NCBI GenBank assembly: GCA_963662175.1
Contig: OY759216.1
Location: forward strand, 36,969,087-37,033,086
DNA: 64,000 bases
Reading direction: 5' to 3'
Source of the DNA: Aradus depressus
Lineage: Eukaryota > Arthropoda > Insecta > Hemiptera > Aradidae
Positions 1-10,430 of this stretch are shown here, one piece after another. The position numbers and the translations under genes were made by a program. Within the stretch, counting starts at the first letter, position 1; every line of letters starts with the position of its first letter. The notes below the pieces were generated by a model. It was not told the DNA's origin. It made no database searches and saw nothing but the letters and a program-made list of their open reading frames with translations.

Positions 1-410
1 AACGTTTCGAGAAAAACTCTTATTTTCACTAGGTACCTAAAAATTGTTTTTGTACAAACAACAAATAATCTCGTATGATGTTCGACGTGAATTCAATATA
101 CTAATAACGTCTATACGTGTCTAGCCTCTTTCGTGTCGATACTTTCATTCTATCGGGAGTAATCGTGTTCACACATACAGATAGAATTTTTTTGACGTGA
201 AAACCTCTATTCGCTCGTTAAGCACAGTGATAGCCGGTCAAACTTTCTTGTTACAAAATACCGTCAGATTTCAATCGATAATAAATACGAGACTAATAAT
301 GCGATAACAACGGTTAAGGTCACAATGGATATAACATGTCTGTACGTGTTTGTTGTGCAGTGTTTGTTTTGCCTGTGACGTTATCGGGCAAGTGTGGGCG
401 CCGGCGGATG
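1..410 (+). repeat. Left arm of a 410-bp inverted repeat spanning the window
   Basis: Read on the opposite strand, this stretch matches 63170-63591 at roughly 95% by eye, with a few small indels. A third, partial copy sits at 63645-63900. The match begins at base 1, so it may continue outside the window. It stops sharply after the GC-rich block GGGCGCCGGCGGATG at about 396-410. An embedded family A core (on the minus strand, about 128-180) shows that this repeat is a composite. On the right side it lies just upstream of a short basic ORF, so it may be the 5' end of a larger element. Confidence 0.85.
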
Positions 411-834
411 TGGTCGTAAAACATAAAATTTCGTTGAAAACTCATTGCTTTCTACAAAAACTTTTGCTTCTAAGACCATTCTGTAAACTTTTTTTTTTTT
501 TGCTGTTCGCGAGAAAAAAGTGCCCATCCGTTATCGCCGTCAAGATGAAAATATAGGTAATCTCTTGTAGACAAAAGAAATAAAATGATTTTGCCCCTTT
601 TTTTTCATTGTGGTTTTTGAAGTCCGATAAAAAAGTTTGATGGCAAACGAACTTTACTTGATGAATAATTCATAAGAGTTCGTTTTTCACAGCTTTTTAA
701 GAGAAGATTTCCCCAACATTTCCAATCTTATCATCAATTTGTTTGAAAAAAAGGAATTATATTTAGTTTATATTTTCTTGGCTTTAGAATGGAGTATACT
801 AAATGCTCGAGTTCTTCCAAATTCGAAGCCCAAA
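411..834. other. No identifiable feature
   Basis: AT-rich sequence with T-runs near 490 and 598. It diverges completely from the sequence that follows the matching repeat at the right end of the window. No coding or RNA signal seen. Confidence 0.5.
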
Positions 835-1395
835 AAGACAATGCCTAATAATTTTCAGCGGACCAGCAGAACGGGAGAGAGCGATTCAACTCAAATACCC
901 CAATAACTGCCGATGTAATAAATGTATCGACACAAAATGTATTACAAGGATTCAGGAATATTGAGTTTTAGCCAAAACGATCGATTGGCTTTAGAGGGGG
1001 AGCAAAAACGGAATTGATTAATTCGAGCTGGGGAAGTACATTGCTGACGATTTTTTTAATTTTTTTTGGAACCTGTAAGATAGATTAGATTGTTATCGAG
1101 ACACAAATAGCACCTCTTCCCATATTCACCCACTTCCTCTAATTTGACCAATTCCTCTAATTCTATCTATAGAAACAGATAAACATAAACAGGGGGTAGC
1201 TTTCACTTTGCTCGATTAAAAAGGTACTGAATCCCAAGGGATCAAAAGTACGCAAATTTTTATAATGCTATAACTAAAGTTATATATAACCAAAACGGTC
1301 AATAGGTCGAGGGAGAGCAAAAACTTAGTTAATTATTTCATCCTGGGGATGTACGTTGCCCGTGATTCACTGACAATTTTTTTTTTTTTAATTTA
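835..1395 (+). repeat. Family A copies, two tail ends in tandem
   Basis: 835-1070 holds one internal unit (TAACTGCCGATGTAATAAAT) followed by the family tail: the GATTGGCTTTAGAGGGGGAG block, then CTGGGGAAGTACATTGC. A second, more decayed tail follows at about 1285-1395 (CTGGGGATGTACGTTGCC, then GTGATTCACTGAC). Both are in the same orientation. Confidence 0.75.
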
Positions 1396-1685
1396 CTGAT
1401 ACAATCGTCCTTGTCAGAAATCCCGGCTTTACAGCAGTCCTATTGACGTCCTTTTCTTCAACTTTTTTATCTCCACCTCTCTCTCAAAAAAAGTAAACCC
1501 TTCTTATCAAAGACCTCAAAGAAACGAGCTGTACCTAATGTACTTCAATTTAAACAGAACGAAGTGAGGTTAAACAAGAGGTCACCCCAGAGATTCCGAC
1601 CTGAAAACCAGAAATGTTAGCAAGACTCACTCAAGTACCGACCATAAAGATCCTAGTCTTATCTTAACAATTCCGATTTTTTACT

Positions 1686-2465
1686 TCAGATATACGAAGT
1701 ATAGTGGAAGTTATGTAATCGGTCAAAAATTCGATGCGGAGTTTTCAACGGAATTTCAAGTTTTCGGATCTCTAGATTCCAAATATGAAAAAAAAAGTCT
1801 GCCAAAGAGGATCAACTCATAAAACACAATAACTGCCGGTGTAATGAATGTATCGACATGAAATTCCATATTTAAAGTCAAAACCCTATGAGAACCTTCT
1901 TTTTTTTCTTCCGGCGGCTCTACGGTCCTGAAAGAACCTGGGCCTCCGTCACAATCCTCCTCCATTTGTCTCGATCTAAAACCTTCTCCCTCCATCCTCT
2001 GATGCCCAACACTCGGAGGTCCGCCTCAACGTCGTCCAGCCAACGGAGTCTCTGTCTTCCTCTTCTCCTGGCACCGCCTGGCCTACCGTAGAGGGCTTGT
2101 TTAGGGAGTCTTCCTCTTTCCATTCTCTCTACGTGGCCCAACCAACGTAATCTCGTCTGCTTGATCACGAATACCAGGTCGGAATCCCCGTAGAGGTCTC
2201 TCAACTCTCTGTTCTTCCGTATACGCCATCTGCCGTTTTCGGAAACAGGTCAATAAATCTTTCTAAGTACTTTATAAGAACCTATTAACCTGTCAAATTT
2301 CAGCGATATCAGCTGAAGAGGAGGGCGCTCAATTCGATATAATGCATTAGTATAAGAATATTAGCGCAAACGGTCGACTGGTTTTGGAGCGGGAGCAAAC
2401 AGTTAATTGATTAATTCTTTCTGGGGAAGCACATTGGCGATGATTCACCGGCGACTTTTTATACT
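1686..2465 (+). repeat. Family A copy split by a LINE insertion
   Basis: The head (GTGGAAGTTATGTAATCGG near 1705) and one unit (TGAATGTATCGACATGAAAT) run to about 1897. The copy resumes at about 2262-2465 with TTTCAGCGATATCAGC and the tail CTGGGGAAGCACATTGGCG. The interruption is a LINE 3' end on the minus strand. Similar bases, TATGAGAACCT at 1887 and TATAAGAACCT at about 2274, flank it and look like a slightly decayed target duplication. Confidence 0.8.
1898..2260 (-). pseudogene. RTE/CR1-like LINE, C-terminal end of the reverse transcriptase
   Basis: The open frame on the minus strand carries the C-terminal signature of insect endonuclease/reverse-transcriptase LINE proteins: WRIRKNREL, then RLRWLGHVERM, a G/R-rich linker, RLRWLDDVEADLRVLGIRGW and DKWRRIV. 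The catalytic YADD region is missing, so the copy is 5'-truncated. The frame continues upstream of its first Met to about 2255. The 3' side ends in a short A-run (T-run 1903-1909 on the plus strand) next to the family A host sequence. The fragment is more GC-rich than its surroundings. 61957-62337 is a more decayed copy of a related type. Confidence 0.85.
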
Positions 2466-3386
2466 CCCACAGACCGACACAGAATTTGATTGGAGCTTTG
2501 AACGCTGAATATTTTACTAATCCAAGGTAATCACATTTTGATAAATCCAAACCCCCCAAAAAATGGATTATTTCCGGCTTTGGAGAAAATGCAACAACCT
2601 AGGATTACACAAATTATTCAGTCATTTCGACTTTATTTCCAACGAATAAACCGGTTCTCATTCGACAACAGTGTTAAACTTTAAGTAAAACATCTTCCCC
2701 AAAGTAGATCCAATGCTGTCTTTAGGACCTGATTGGAGGAAACAAACTTCTGTCTCTGCCAAGAAGAACTAGAAGTGGGCGACCATGTTGTCAGGGAATT
2801 AATCTGAGTTTGTAGTAGATCTCATTATCCACAACCAATATTGAGTCCGATAGACTTGGTTCTTTCATTAGGAAACTTCTGAATTGGACAACATGCTAAC
2901 TACATCATGTACCAGTAAGGTAGGGAATTGAAGGAGATAAGGGAACTTTTAAAAAGAATAGGGTAATTCAAAGGGTAACACTGGCCTGAGGGAGGTAACC
3001 CGTGAGGCAACCCGTTCCGATGGTAGTAACCCATCTTGTGGCTAGTCTTGGATCCCATGCCGATATCCTTCCTTGGGTTTAGAAGCGAAGCTAAATTATC
3101 GAAGAGTCGATTCCGAAGAAAGTGATGACAGATGATAATCCGAAGGTGCAAGGTAGGGGCAATACGCCAGATAGGGTAACTCTCAATCCCATCAAGTTCT
3201 TGAAAATTTTTGCTGGGTCAAATGTGAAGAATGGGGTCGTCCATTGTTCGGTTGGAAGATAACTCGCTTACGGTTCACTATGATAATCGCTGAACTAAAT
3301 CTGCATACATGCGTTCCAGCTGTTTACAATAGAGCTGGGAATCGATAGACTGGTCATCTGGGATAAATTCCAAATAGAAAATCCCT
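2466..3386. other. Mostly unique sequence with a fragment of the 4.0-kb foldback family
   Basis: About 2955-3050 shares AATAGGGTAA, GAGGCAACCCG and nearby blocks with the foldback element at 4030-4305, so it is probably a solo relic of that family. Nothing else is recognisable. Confidence 0.45.
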
Positions 3387-3700
3387 TCATAATTCCAAAA
3401 AAAACACTCTTTTTTTTTTTTTAATTGGCCAGGTTCTGTAACGAGACTGAGTGACTGGCCACGATTTAACCACTTTTTGTTGTATGCTTCCTACATGCTT
3501 CCAGACGATGTTGAGCTTGCGCAGGGGTCGTCCCGAACCTACCTTAGTTTCCGGATTAGTGTTTCCGGTCTGGCATTTTTGGAACCAATGTTGAGCTGAA
3601 CTTTCATTCAGGACCTCTTCTTCAACCTCACAAATTTTCCTGGTGGCTTCGGAGTAGTTTGAAATCATTTAAAATGACATCGACTTAAGTGTCTTAAAAT
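3387..3700 (-). pseudogene. mariner transposase, N-terminal helix-turn-helix remnant
   Basis: The minus-strand translation matches the paired-like N-terminal DNA-binding region of mariner (SETMAR-type) transposases. EATRKICEV is helix 1, AQHWFQKCQTGN the recognition region, and GSGRP the linker at about residue 45. A weaker match to the second helix-turn-helix (VTQSRYRTW) follows. The catalytic DDD domain is absent: the frame runs into a homopolymer at 3400-3420. I see no terminal inverted repeats. This is an old fragment. Confidence 0.72.
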
Positions 3701-4029
3701 CACTAAAATTTCGTATTCTGCTGTCATATTGACTAAAGGAAAGTTAAATCAAGACTGAGCAATCAGAAGAGAACTATGATTACAAACAATTTCATAAGAG
3801 GTAGGGATTAAGATAATTTCATTCAATGTTTAGTTTCAGTAAATAAATAGGTCATTAAAAATGTATACTTGAAAACCGATATTTTTTTTGACTCACCTAA
3901 TTGTTTCTTGATTGATAGGCGGTCTTATTAAATACAAATTTTCTTAAATAAGTAAAATACAAAGATATCAATCCAAAATATATAATGTTATTTCCACCAA
4001 AACAAGTTTCAGCAATTATCTGCCATAGA
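3701..4029. other. No identifiable feature
   Basis: AT-rich intergenic DNA without coding, repeat or RNA signal that I can see. Confidence 0.5.
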
Positions 4030-4305
4030 AGGAATAAAAAGAAGCTACAGACTCATCAAGGGTCATGTTAGGTCCTCATTGATTGGGGTCCGAGCGAGTT
4101 GCCTCCCTTTTCAAGAAGGGAGGGGGAGGGGATATGAAATTGAGTTTGAATATTTTCGAATAGGGTAACTCAATTTGATAGCCCTCCTCCATGAACTTTG
4201 TTTTGGGGCCCACTGGCCGGAGGGAGTGTGAGGCAACCCGCTCCGACCCCAATCATTCAGCACCCAATTTCACCCTCAGAAGAATCTATAGCTTCTTTTT
4301 ACCCA
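4030..4305. mobile_element. Foldback (MITE-like) element with ~75-bp arms
   Basis: The left arm (about 4030-4108) and right arm (about 4225-4305) are imperfect reverse complements. They share AAAAAGAAGCTA, TGATTGGGGTC and GAGC(G/A)(A/G)GTTGCCTC. The short centre is itself G/C-rich, with GAAGGGAGGGGGAGGGG on one side. No coding capacity. The target duplication was not resolved. It is probably a non-autonomous DNA transposon. Confidence 0.7.
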
Positions 4306-4386
4306 TTCTGCTCTACCTTAAGATAATTTGACCTGTAATAGTTTTAATTTTAATAATTTTTATTTAATCTGTGTTTTTTTAATAAT

Positions 4387-4703
4387 GCTACTTAATAGGT
4401 TAGGTTAGGTTTTATGACTCATGCCCGGGCTTTAACAACGAGGTCATATCGCCTACTACCAAAGCGCTCTTTCGTCACTCTGGTAGACATGAGCCCGACT
4501 CTACTGTGGGAGTCACCCTAGGGTAGGGGTCTTTAACGAGTACCTGATATCGTACAGGCTCGGGACCATCGCTTAACGTCTCATCCGAAGGACGGCGTGC
4601 TTAAGTTTATTTTACCTCCCAGATAAAATAAACTAAGGGCCTCGGTTGGGCTACGAACCCACGACCTTGAGCTCAGAAGTCAAGCACGCATAGCTACTTA
4701 ATA
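4387..4703 (-). mobile_element. SINE A copy with 11-bp target duplication
   Basis: The element is 4398-4692 on the minus strand. The flanks GCTACTTAATA at 4387-4397 and 4693-4703 are identical, which fixes both ends. The 3' tail is (CCTAA)3-like on the element strand. The B box (GGGTTCGTAGCCC type) is present. The 5' end is cut inside the tRNA-like head, so the A box is lost. The class-1 hairpin arms GTTTATTTTA and TAAAATAAAC are intact. Confidence 0.9.
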
Positions 4704-4954
4704 TTTTATCATATTATTATGTTATATTAACTTATCTATTGTAAATCGTTGACATGAACTGTAACTGATCGTAAATTCTTGTAATCTTTTTGAAATTTTT
4801 TTTTTCTTTATTTGTCTGTTTACTATCTTACACCTCTAGGAAAATTAAGTATTGTAATAGTGCGAAAATCCGAGTTCGAGCTTTCAACGAAATTTCACGT
4901 TTCAAGATCTCCTGAACGAAACCTTTTGATCACCATTTTCACGAAGTTGTCTGT

Positions 4955-5222
4955 GTGAATATGATGGTAACTATGAATTTGAAATTTGAAATGCAAATGT
5001 CACTGTGCTAATTTAAATCTGATTATGTTTTGACAAAAATAGGACAAAAATTAACACCACTTTAGTTCGGGGGGCTAAATACATTTTACAAGATACCACT
5101 TATAATTATGACCTAATCCAAAATATCTTCACATAAAACTTAAAGAGAAAACTAATAAGCATGTTTTTTTGCAAAACGATTTTTCGATTGTCACCCGGAT
5201 TGCGAGATACATGCTGAAAACC
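4955..5222 (-). repeat. Family C copy
   Basis: The reverse complement aligns with 38530-38880. Shared blocks are GTATCTCGCAA, TTTTGGATTAGGTCATAA, the AAATGTA run, and AATCAGATTTAAATTAGCA before GTGACAT. It abuts a family A fragment in the opposite orientation at 5230. Confidence 0.7.
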
Positions 5223-5229
5223 ATTCTGA

Positions 5230-5410
5230 AAAAGGAGGTATGTATAATAACTGCCGATAGAATGAATGTATCGACACGATATTTTATATGTGTGTCCAGA
5301 ACCCCATAGAACATCTATTAATTTTCAGCGGAATGGGTCGAAAGTAAGGGGGGGATCAGGTGAGCACCCAACTCAAAAATCCCAATAACTGCCGATTTGC
5401 AACGGGAAGG
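5230..5410 (+). repeat. Family A fragment
   Basis: Two internal units: AACTGCCGATAGAATGAATG at 5240 and a second start near 5388. TTTTCAGCGGAATGGGTCG lies between them. Head and tail are missing. Confidence 0.75.
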
Positions 5411-5471
5411 GGTGTGTTATACTATGAGAATTTGAATTTCATATTGAGAAAACTCAATATCGAATATAATT

Positions 5472-5681
5472 TCTCAAGCTCAAGATCGCGAGTTCGAAAC
5501 CCGACGGAGGCCTTCAGGTTTTTTATCCTGGGAGGTGAAAAAACCTTGTTCCTTCGGATAGGATGTTAAGTGATTGTCCCGAGCCTGTACAATGCCGATG
5601 TGATGAATGTGTCGACATGAATTTTATCGAACCCGCGATCTTGAGCTCAAAACACGCTACTTCTGAGCTACCGGCGCCCTG
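5472..5681. mobile_element. SINE A fragments in opposite orientations
   Basis: 5472-5590 is a plus-strand class-2 copy: B box GAGTTCGAAACCC, then a hairpin with right arm TGAAAAAACC. It passes abruptly into a family A unit core. 5625-5681 is a minus-strand tRNA-like head ending in GCTACCGGCGCCC, the complement of the usual 5' end GGGCGCCGGTAGC. The arrangement suggests a rearranged or inverted insertion. Confidence 0.7.
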
Positions 5682-5689
5682 ATAATGTA

Positions 5690-6139
5690 TGAATAATATA
5701 TCTTTGTAAAATGTTTGTGTAGATGAGCGAATTTCATTTGATTGAAAATACAGCATAAAACACCAAAAACACAAGACATTGTATAAATTGAAACCATTCT
5801 TTTAGGATAGAATAAAGCGAGAAAAACTTTATTGTAATTGCCAATATAGTCTTATTATATTTTCCAAGGAAATAACCCAGAAAAACAGCCAACCAAAGAG
5901 ATATTGAGACGAAGGGAATTGTACCTTCTGAAATTTGATATTAAAATGATACAGAGAAGATTTCATATAACTCGACAGTTCTTCCTTCTTATTATATCCA
6001 TTATACACGGCAGAGGAATACATCACTTCAAAGTGTGCCTCTCAGAATGCGGGACTTTCTAGAAAATGTAGAGGAATATATTAATAAGCAATAGAATAGA
6101 ATACTTTTATTTGTCGCCGTTCAATGGCTTAGATTTTTG
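5690..6139. other. No identifiable feature
   Basis: AT-rich. No convincing coding, RNA or repeat signal. Confidence 0.45.
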
Positions 6140-6668
6140 ACGGCGTACAAGTGATTAGATTAGATCGATGAGGAGACTAGTCTTCTTTGTGGATAGGACG
6201 GCTTCTAGAGACGAGTTTTCATCATCTCACGTAGATTTCTGGTTCGTAAACCCATGGTCATTAGTATTTCCTTATATCCAGGGCACTCCTCCAGGATGTG
6301 GCTTACTATGAGAGGCCAGGCCCCACACTTGCCACAGCCCGGGGCCGTCACCCTGTTAATGAGGTGGCCATGAATTAGCCAAGTGTGGCCTACACGGAGC
6401 CGCATCAGAAATACCTCCTCCTGCTTATTCTGTCTATCGGAGCTTTGCCATGTATCTATATTTGCTTTGATGGACCTAAGTTTATTTGTTAGGTCCATGT
6501 TGGTCCACACAGAGGCCCAGCTCTCTTTTATTTTGCGACGCAGGCATTTCTTCAGGTCTGGTATTGTCGTCACTACCATTTCTTCTGCAGGTAACGTTGC
6601 TGCTTCCTTAGTCACTTTATCAGCTCTATCGTTCCCTTCGATCATGTGAGGAGATCCAGAAAAAAATT
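6140..6668 (-). pseudogene. Jockey-type LINE, RNase H C-terminus and tail
   Basis: The minus-strand frame is open from SGSPHMIEGNDRAD (about 6657), the RNase H motif around the last catalytic Asp. The tail typical of Jockey-clade ORF2 follows: a W-rich stretch, FLMRLRVGHTWLIHGHL, then a zinc-knuckle-like CGKCGAWPLIVSHILEECP. It ends at 6205. Everything upstream is missing, so the insertion is 5'-truncated. The 3' untranslated part runs left to a short A/T tract near 6107. A GC rise marks the segment against AT-rich flanks. Confidence 0.85.
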
Positions 6669-6729
6669 ACTTGTTTTTTTTTTTACTTGCGCAATTTGCG
6701 AGTTCTTGTATTTTATATATAAGTGGGCA

Positions 6730-6885
6730 GCGGCTGTAAAGCTGCTGAATGCTCTGAAGAGTAATATAATTAATAAAAATAAAGAATTTATTTAACTTTT
6801 ACATAGTCTAATTCCACAAAAATATATTGATTTAGTGTACCGGTTATGGATTACGCCATCGTTAAAGTTCAAAAGTGACAATTAC
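6730..6885 (-). repeat. Dispersed repeat end shared with 20440-20560
   Basis: On the minus strand the block ACGATGGCGTAATCCATAAC(C) and the following T/A-rich segment resemble the copy at 20510-20550. The pattern of a GATGGCGTAA-type block followed by CCGGTAC is seen at the ends of several retroelements. I cannot assign a family. Confidence 0.4.
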
Positions 6886-6957
6886 GTTTGCTAGATTGTC
6901 ATATTTATACACACTCAGGTTCCCCCTTCCCTTCAATAGATTTGGCTGAAAAACAGG

Positions 6958-7063
6958 ATACACAGGCACGGGACCATCGCTTAACGACTCATTCGAAAGA
7001 CATGATCAGGATTTTTTTCACCTCCCAGATAAAAACTCTAAGGACCTCGGCCACGATCATGAG
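6958..7063 (-). mobile_element. SINE A fragment
   Basis: Minus-strand piece from the middle of the SINE: GGACCATCGCTTAACG complement, the hairpin loop CTGGGAGG, and the degraded B-box region. Head and tail are both lost. Confidence 0.65.
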
Positions 7064-7194
7064 CTTAGTTTTTTAATCGAAAAACAATTCAGGATTTTCA
7101 ACTGATTTTTTTCTACTTTCCCAACTCTTGCATTCCAAAAATGGAGAAAAAGTCATTTTTCCCCAGAATGAATCATTCAATTATGTATTGCTCA

Positions 7195-7440
7195 CCTTTC
7201 AAAACCAATCGACCTTTTAGGCTCAAAATCAATAGTGGATTATTCTCCTCTTAATCGATCCATTCTCTTTTGTCGATTTGGTTAAAAATCAATAGATGTC
7301 GTCCTTATGGGTTTCTAGATTAAATTTCGTAGTCAGTACAGTAGTAGTCGTCACAAGCAGGCACAAATTCCGTTGAAACCAACATTGAATTTATGACCAA
7401 TTACATCATTCCCACTGTACTTTGTACAACTGGAGAAGAA
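7195..7440 (-). repeat. Family A fragment
   Basis: On the minus strand it carries the head (GTAATTGGTCATAAATTCAA, then TTTCAACGGAATTTG) and one unit ending in TTTTTAACCAAATCGACAAA. It is diverged but collinear with the full copy at 58020. Confidence 0.65.
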
Positions 7441-8473
7441 AAAACCAACATGTCTCTGTCTGGAGACAGTCAAGAGATCGTCTGAAGCAAAAACTATTTG
7501 TCTGACGATATCATCTTGAGACAAACCGTCCGTTGTACGCCTTAAAAAATTATTATCATGGACAAACTAGCCTAATAGTTATGCCCGTTAAACGTCAGAC
7601 TTCTGATGTAGTAGAATATAGCATGGCGATTAATTGTGACACGAACGTTTTTTTTTTTGTTTTTTTTACTATGGCAATATTAAATATTATTTTGTTTTAA
7701 TAGCAGGAGAGAACATGAGTCATTTAAAATTTATCGCAATACCTTATGTAATGAGATAGTGGAGTTGACAGGGAAATGTGCTAAATAATTCTACAGATAA
7801 GATATTCATAGAGAGTCTAGATCGTTATTTTTGTCAAGTACAGTCATTAGTCTGAATATATCATGTAAATACATAAATTGCATATCGGTGCAAATAATTA
7901 GTAATTTGAGGAGGTAAAACTGCAAGATCAAAGGATAGAGGAAAATATCATATCTCGAGAAAATATATGGTCAAGGGATTCGTGAATATTGGCAAAGTAG
8001 TAAAGAGAAGTGGAAAACCATAATTCATGGCTTCTAAGAGGGTCGTAACAAATTATTCTTTGTATTACAGAAAAAAAATATCGTGACCATTTCTGTCTTA
8101 TTGCACACATCATTATTGCATTATTATTGCTAAATGCTTTTCCCGTAAATATTAGTAGCTGTAAAATATAGCGTCCTTGGTAGAAAATTAACTTTGGTGC
8201 AAGGCAATATAACAATTTCGAAAAAAGCCGCATTAAAAGTTCTGCCGTTCACGAATTGATATAGTGTAAGGGTTGATTTTGCCCGAAAAACTCACCCGAA
8301 ACATCCATGAAGGTCTGCCAACCTGCTCTGGAGCGGTCCAGTAGTCTCGGCCAGCCTGTAGCTCGCAGACTGCAGCCGAAACTGTACTAACACTTTACAT
8401 TTTAATTTTTATGTTTCATTTTTCAATGATACTTAAAATATTGTGAAACATAATATAAAATATTTTTAAAAAC
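7441..8473. other. No identifiable feature
   Basis: AT-rich. A 101-codon minus-strand open frame (7928-8233) has no recognisable motif, and its amino-acid make-up fits AT-rich random sequence. Confidence 0.5.
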
Positions 8474-8493
8474 GGGGGGGGGGGGGGGGGGGG
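8474..8493 (+). repeat. Poly-G tract, 20 G
   Basis: Twenty consecutive G between AAAAAC and the 5' end of the SINE A copy (CGGTAGCTCAGTGG). One of five G-runs of 19-22 in this window. Confidence 0.95.
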
Positions 8494-8816
8494 CGGTAGC
8501 TCAGTGGTATGCGTGCTTGACTTCTGAGCTCAAGAACGTGGGTTCGTAACCCGACCGAGGCCCTTAGTTTATTTTATCTAGGAGGTAACATAAACTTAAG
8601 CACGCCGTCCTTCGGATGGGACGTTAAGGGATGGTCCCCCCGAGCCTGTACGATGTCAGGTACTTGTCAAAGACCCCTACCCTAGGTGAATAAAAATTTA
8701 GGACTCCCACTGTAGAGTCGGGCTCATGTCCACCAGAGTGACGAAAGAGCACTCTGGTAGTAGGCGATATGACCTCGTAGTTAAATCCCGGGCATGAGTC
8801 ATAAAACCTAACCTAA
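8494..8816 (+). mobile_element. SINE A copy, nearly complete
   Basis: A box TAGCTCAGTGG at 8497-8507. B box GGGTTCGTAACCC about 44 bases downstream. Class-1 hairpin around CTAGGAGG. Conserved body CTTCGGATGGGACGTTAAG. 3' hairpin ACCAGAG/CTCTGGT. Tail CCTAACCTAA. The first few bases of the consensus 5' end (GAGGGCGC) are replaced by the G-run. Confidence 0.88.
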
Positions 8817-8880
8817 AGAAAAACTAATGTTTTTTAATTTCACAAGATATATAAAATATATGGGAGTACTAGCCACATGC
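8817..8880 (+). repeat. Solo arm of the 15.2-kb foldback family
   Basis: Blocks TTTCACAAGATATATAAAAT and ATGGGAGTACT match the left arm at 15220-15260. It sits directly between the SINE A tail and a family A tail. Confidence 0.65.
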
Positions 8881-9110
8881 ACCCGAGTGGGATCAACTCG
8901 AAATTTGTGCCGAGCAGTGTTGAGATTTGGCCATTGGCAAAACCTATTGTGTCGATAATTTTATAACATCTGCAGTTATTAGGGTTTTTGAATTGAGCCC
9001 CTCCCCTGAACCCACTACCCCCTTCTCTTCGGCCGATTTCTATGAAATTTGACACGTTATTGAGTTTCGACTTCAAATATGAGATTTCATGTCGATACGT
9101 AGCAGATTTT
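8881..9110 (-). repeat. Family A fragment
   Basis: On the minus strand: internal units with GAAATTTCATAGAAATCGGC-like wording, TAACTGCAGATG and the CGACACAATAGG core. The plus strand reads GTTATTAGGGTTTTTGAATT at about 8976. Confidence 0.65.
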
Positions 9111-9410
9111 GTTGTTTTTTAGTTAAGTCTCACCTACTCCAGATCATTTTTGTTGTATCTCCTCTTAAGATGTTCCAGTTAATATTTATCGAATGGTAAA
9201 CAATACAACATTTACAATTGCTATTTTAAGTAACTTTTGCCTAAACACATTCACTATTCTGCCAAACGGAAAATAACACCGATTATCTAAAGATACCAAC
9301 CTTTGACGTCATCCTCAATGGAGTCTGGAATGTTTATTTATTTATCTTGTAATGTATCCACTTTCTTAAATATTATGAAATGATACCAGATCTCACTTCA
9401 CAGTTGATAT

Positions 9411-9790
9411 ACAAAATATAGGGGAAGTTATGTAATCGGTCAGAAATTCGATGCTGAGTTATCAACGGAATTTCATTTTGGCCGACATACTGATTCCAAA
9501 AATGAAAAACATGTGTGTCTACGTGTTTGTGTCACTTTTCATATGTAAATTATATAAAACCCCATAAGGACGACACCTTCTAATTTTCAGCAAGGAAATG
9601 GGAGATTAGAAAAATGGGGCTTGCAACCCTCTAATAAGTGTCGATGTAATGAATGTATCGACATACAATTTAGTATGAGGTTAATCCTTACAAGCCCATA
9701 TGTAAGTCACCTGTAGATTTGTACTATAAACGTTCGATTAGTTTTGGAGGGAGAGCAAAATCTTAATTGATTAAAATTGATTAATTAGAC
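9411..9790 (+). repeat. Family A copy
   Basis: Head ATAGGGGAAGTTATGTAATC at 9418, then GATTCCAAAAATGAAAAACA. Two units follow (cores near 9635 and 9660). The tail has TTAGTTTTGGAGGGAGAGC. A spacer of about 300 bp before it (9111-9410) shows nothing. Confidence 0.8.
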
Positions 9791-9794
9791 ATGA

Positions 9795-10430
9795 CACAAA
9801 AACGGAACTATTACACTTACTTACTGAGACCATTATGGGCATACGGATCACAGATATACGATATAGTTCCGTTCAGCAAAAACATCCAACATCAAACGAA
9901 TTCAGGTGTTTCAGTAAAAAACCCTCAGACTAATAACACATAAACAACAGAACACTTCATAACGATCTTATGATACAAACAGTACCCTAAAAAATGCAAA
10001 CTACTTACATACGGTTTTTTAGAAAACTTTACACAAATACAAACCGAGAAATACGTACTTTATCTTCACAGTATTTAACACAAAAACCCTCCACAAAGAT
10101 TGAAGAGAAGATGGAACCGCGACTTACTGCCACCTTGGCTCATATTCGTTCTTAATATATATATTTTTTTACATTATTTTCCTTTACTTTTATCATCTCT
10201 CTTACCCATCCATCAACATTGTCTTTCAATTCCTTTTTATTTATTTTATTTTTTTTTATTTTTTCTGTTCTTGTCCTAATAATTTGGATAAATTTTCGTC
10301 CCGAGGACCTACTACTGGGGGGGCCTTCCTCTCACATGCCATTCACGCCAACATATCAATACGTACCATCATAGATGCTGGTTGTTGCACCCTAGCAACA
10401 GTTGTGTCTTTATAAATAAAAGACGTAAAG
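9795..10430 (+). pseudogene. Jockey-type LINE, decayed reverse-transcriptase 3' end
   Basis: Broken frames spell the region just after the RT catalytic core: an LLRPLWAYGSQIYD-like motif, then LRLITHK and HNDLMIQTVP, with frameshifts and stops. Near 10105 AGATGGAACCGCGACTTACT closes the coding part. A T-rich 3' region follows, with TAAATAAAAGACG near 10414. A sister copy, even more decayed, is at 12725-13115. Confidence 0.6.

Noticed and set aside
4381..4420. Interstitial telomere site because of TTAGGTTAGG
   Set aside because: Only two to three units, always at the 3' end of SINE A copies, so it is the SINE tail and not a telomere fusion relic.
7928..8233. 101-codon minus-strand open frame
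   Set aside because: No motif, hydrophobic/Phe-Ile-rich composition as expected from AT-rich random sequence.
8494..8565. tRNA gene (A and B boxes, cloverleaf-like head)
   Set aside because: The same head recurs in about fourteen copies joined to a common 270-bp body and tail, and the acceptor stem is not closed, so it is a tRNA-derived SINE.
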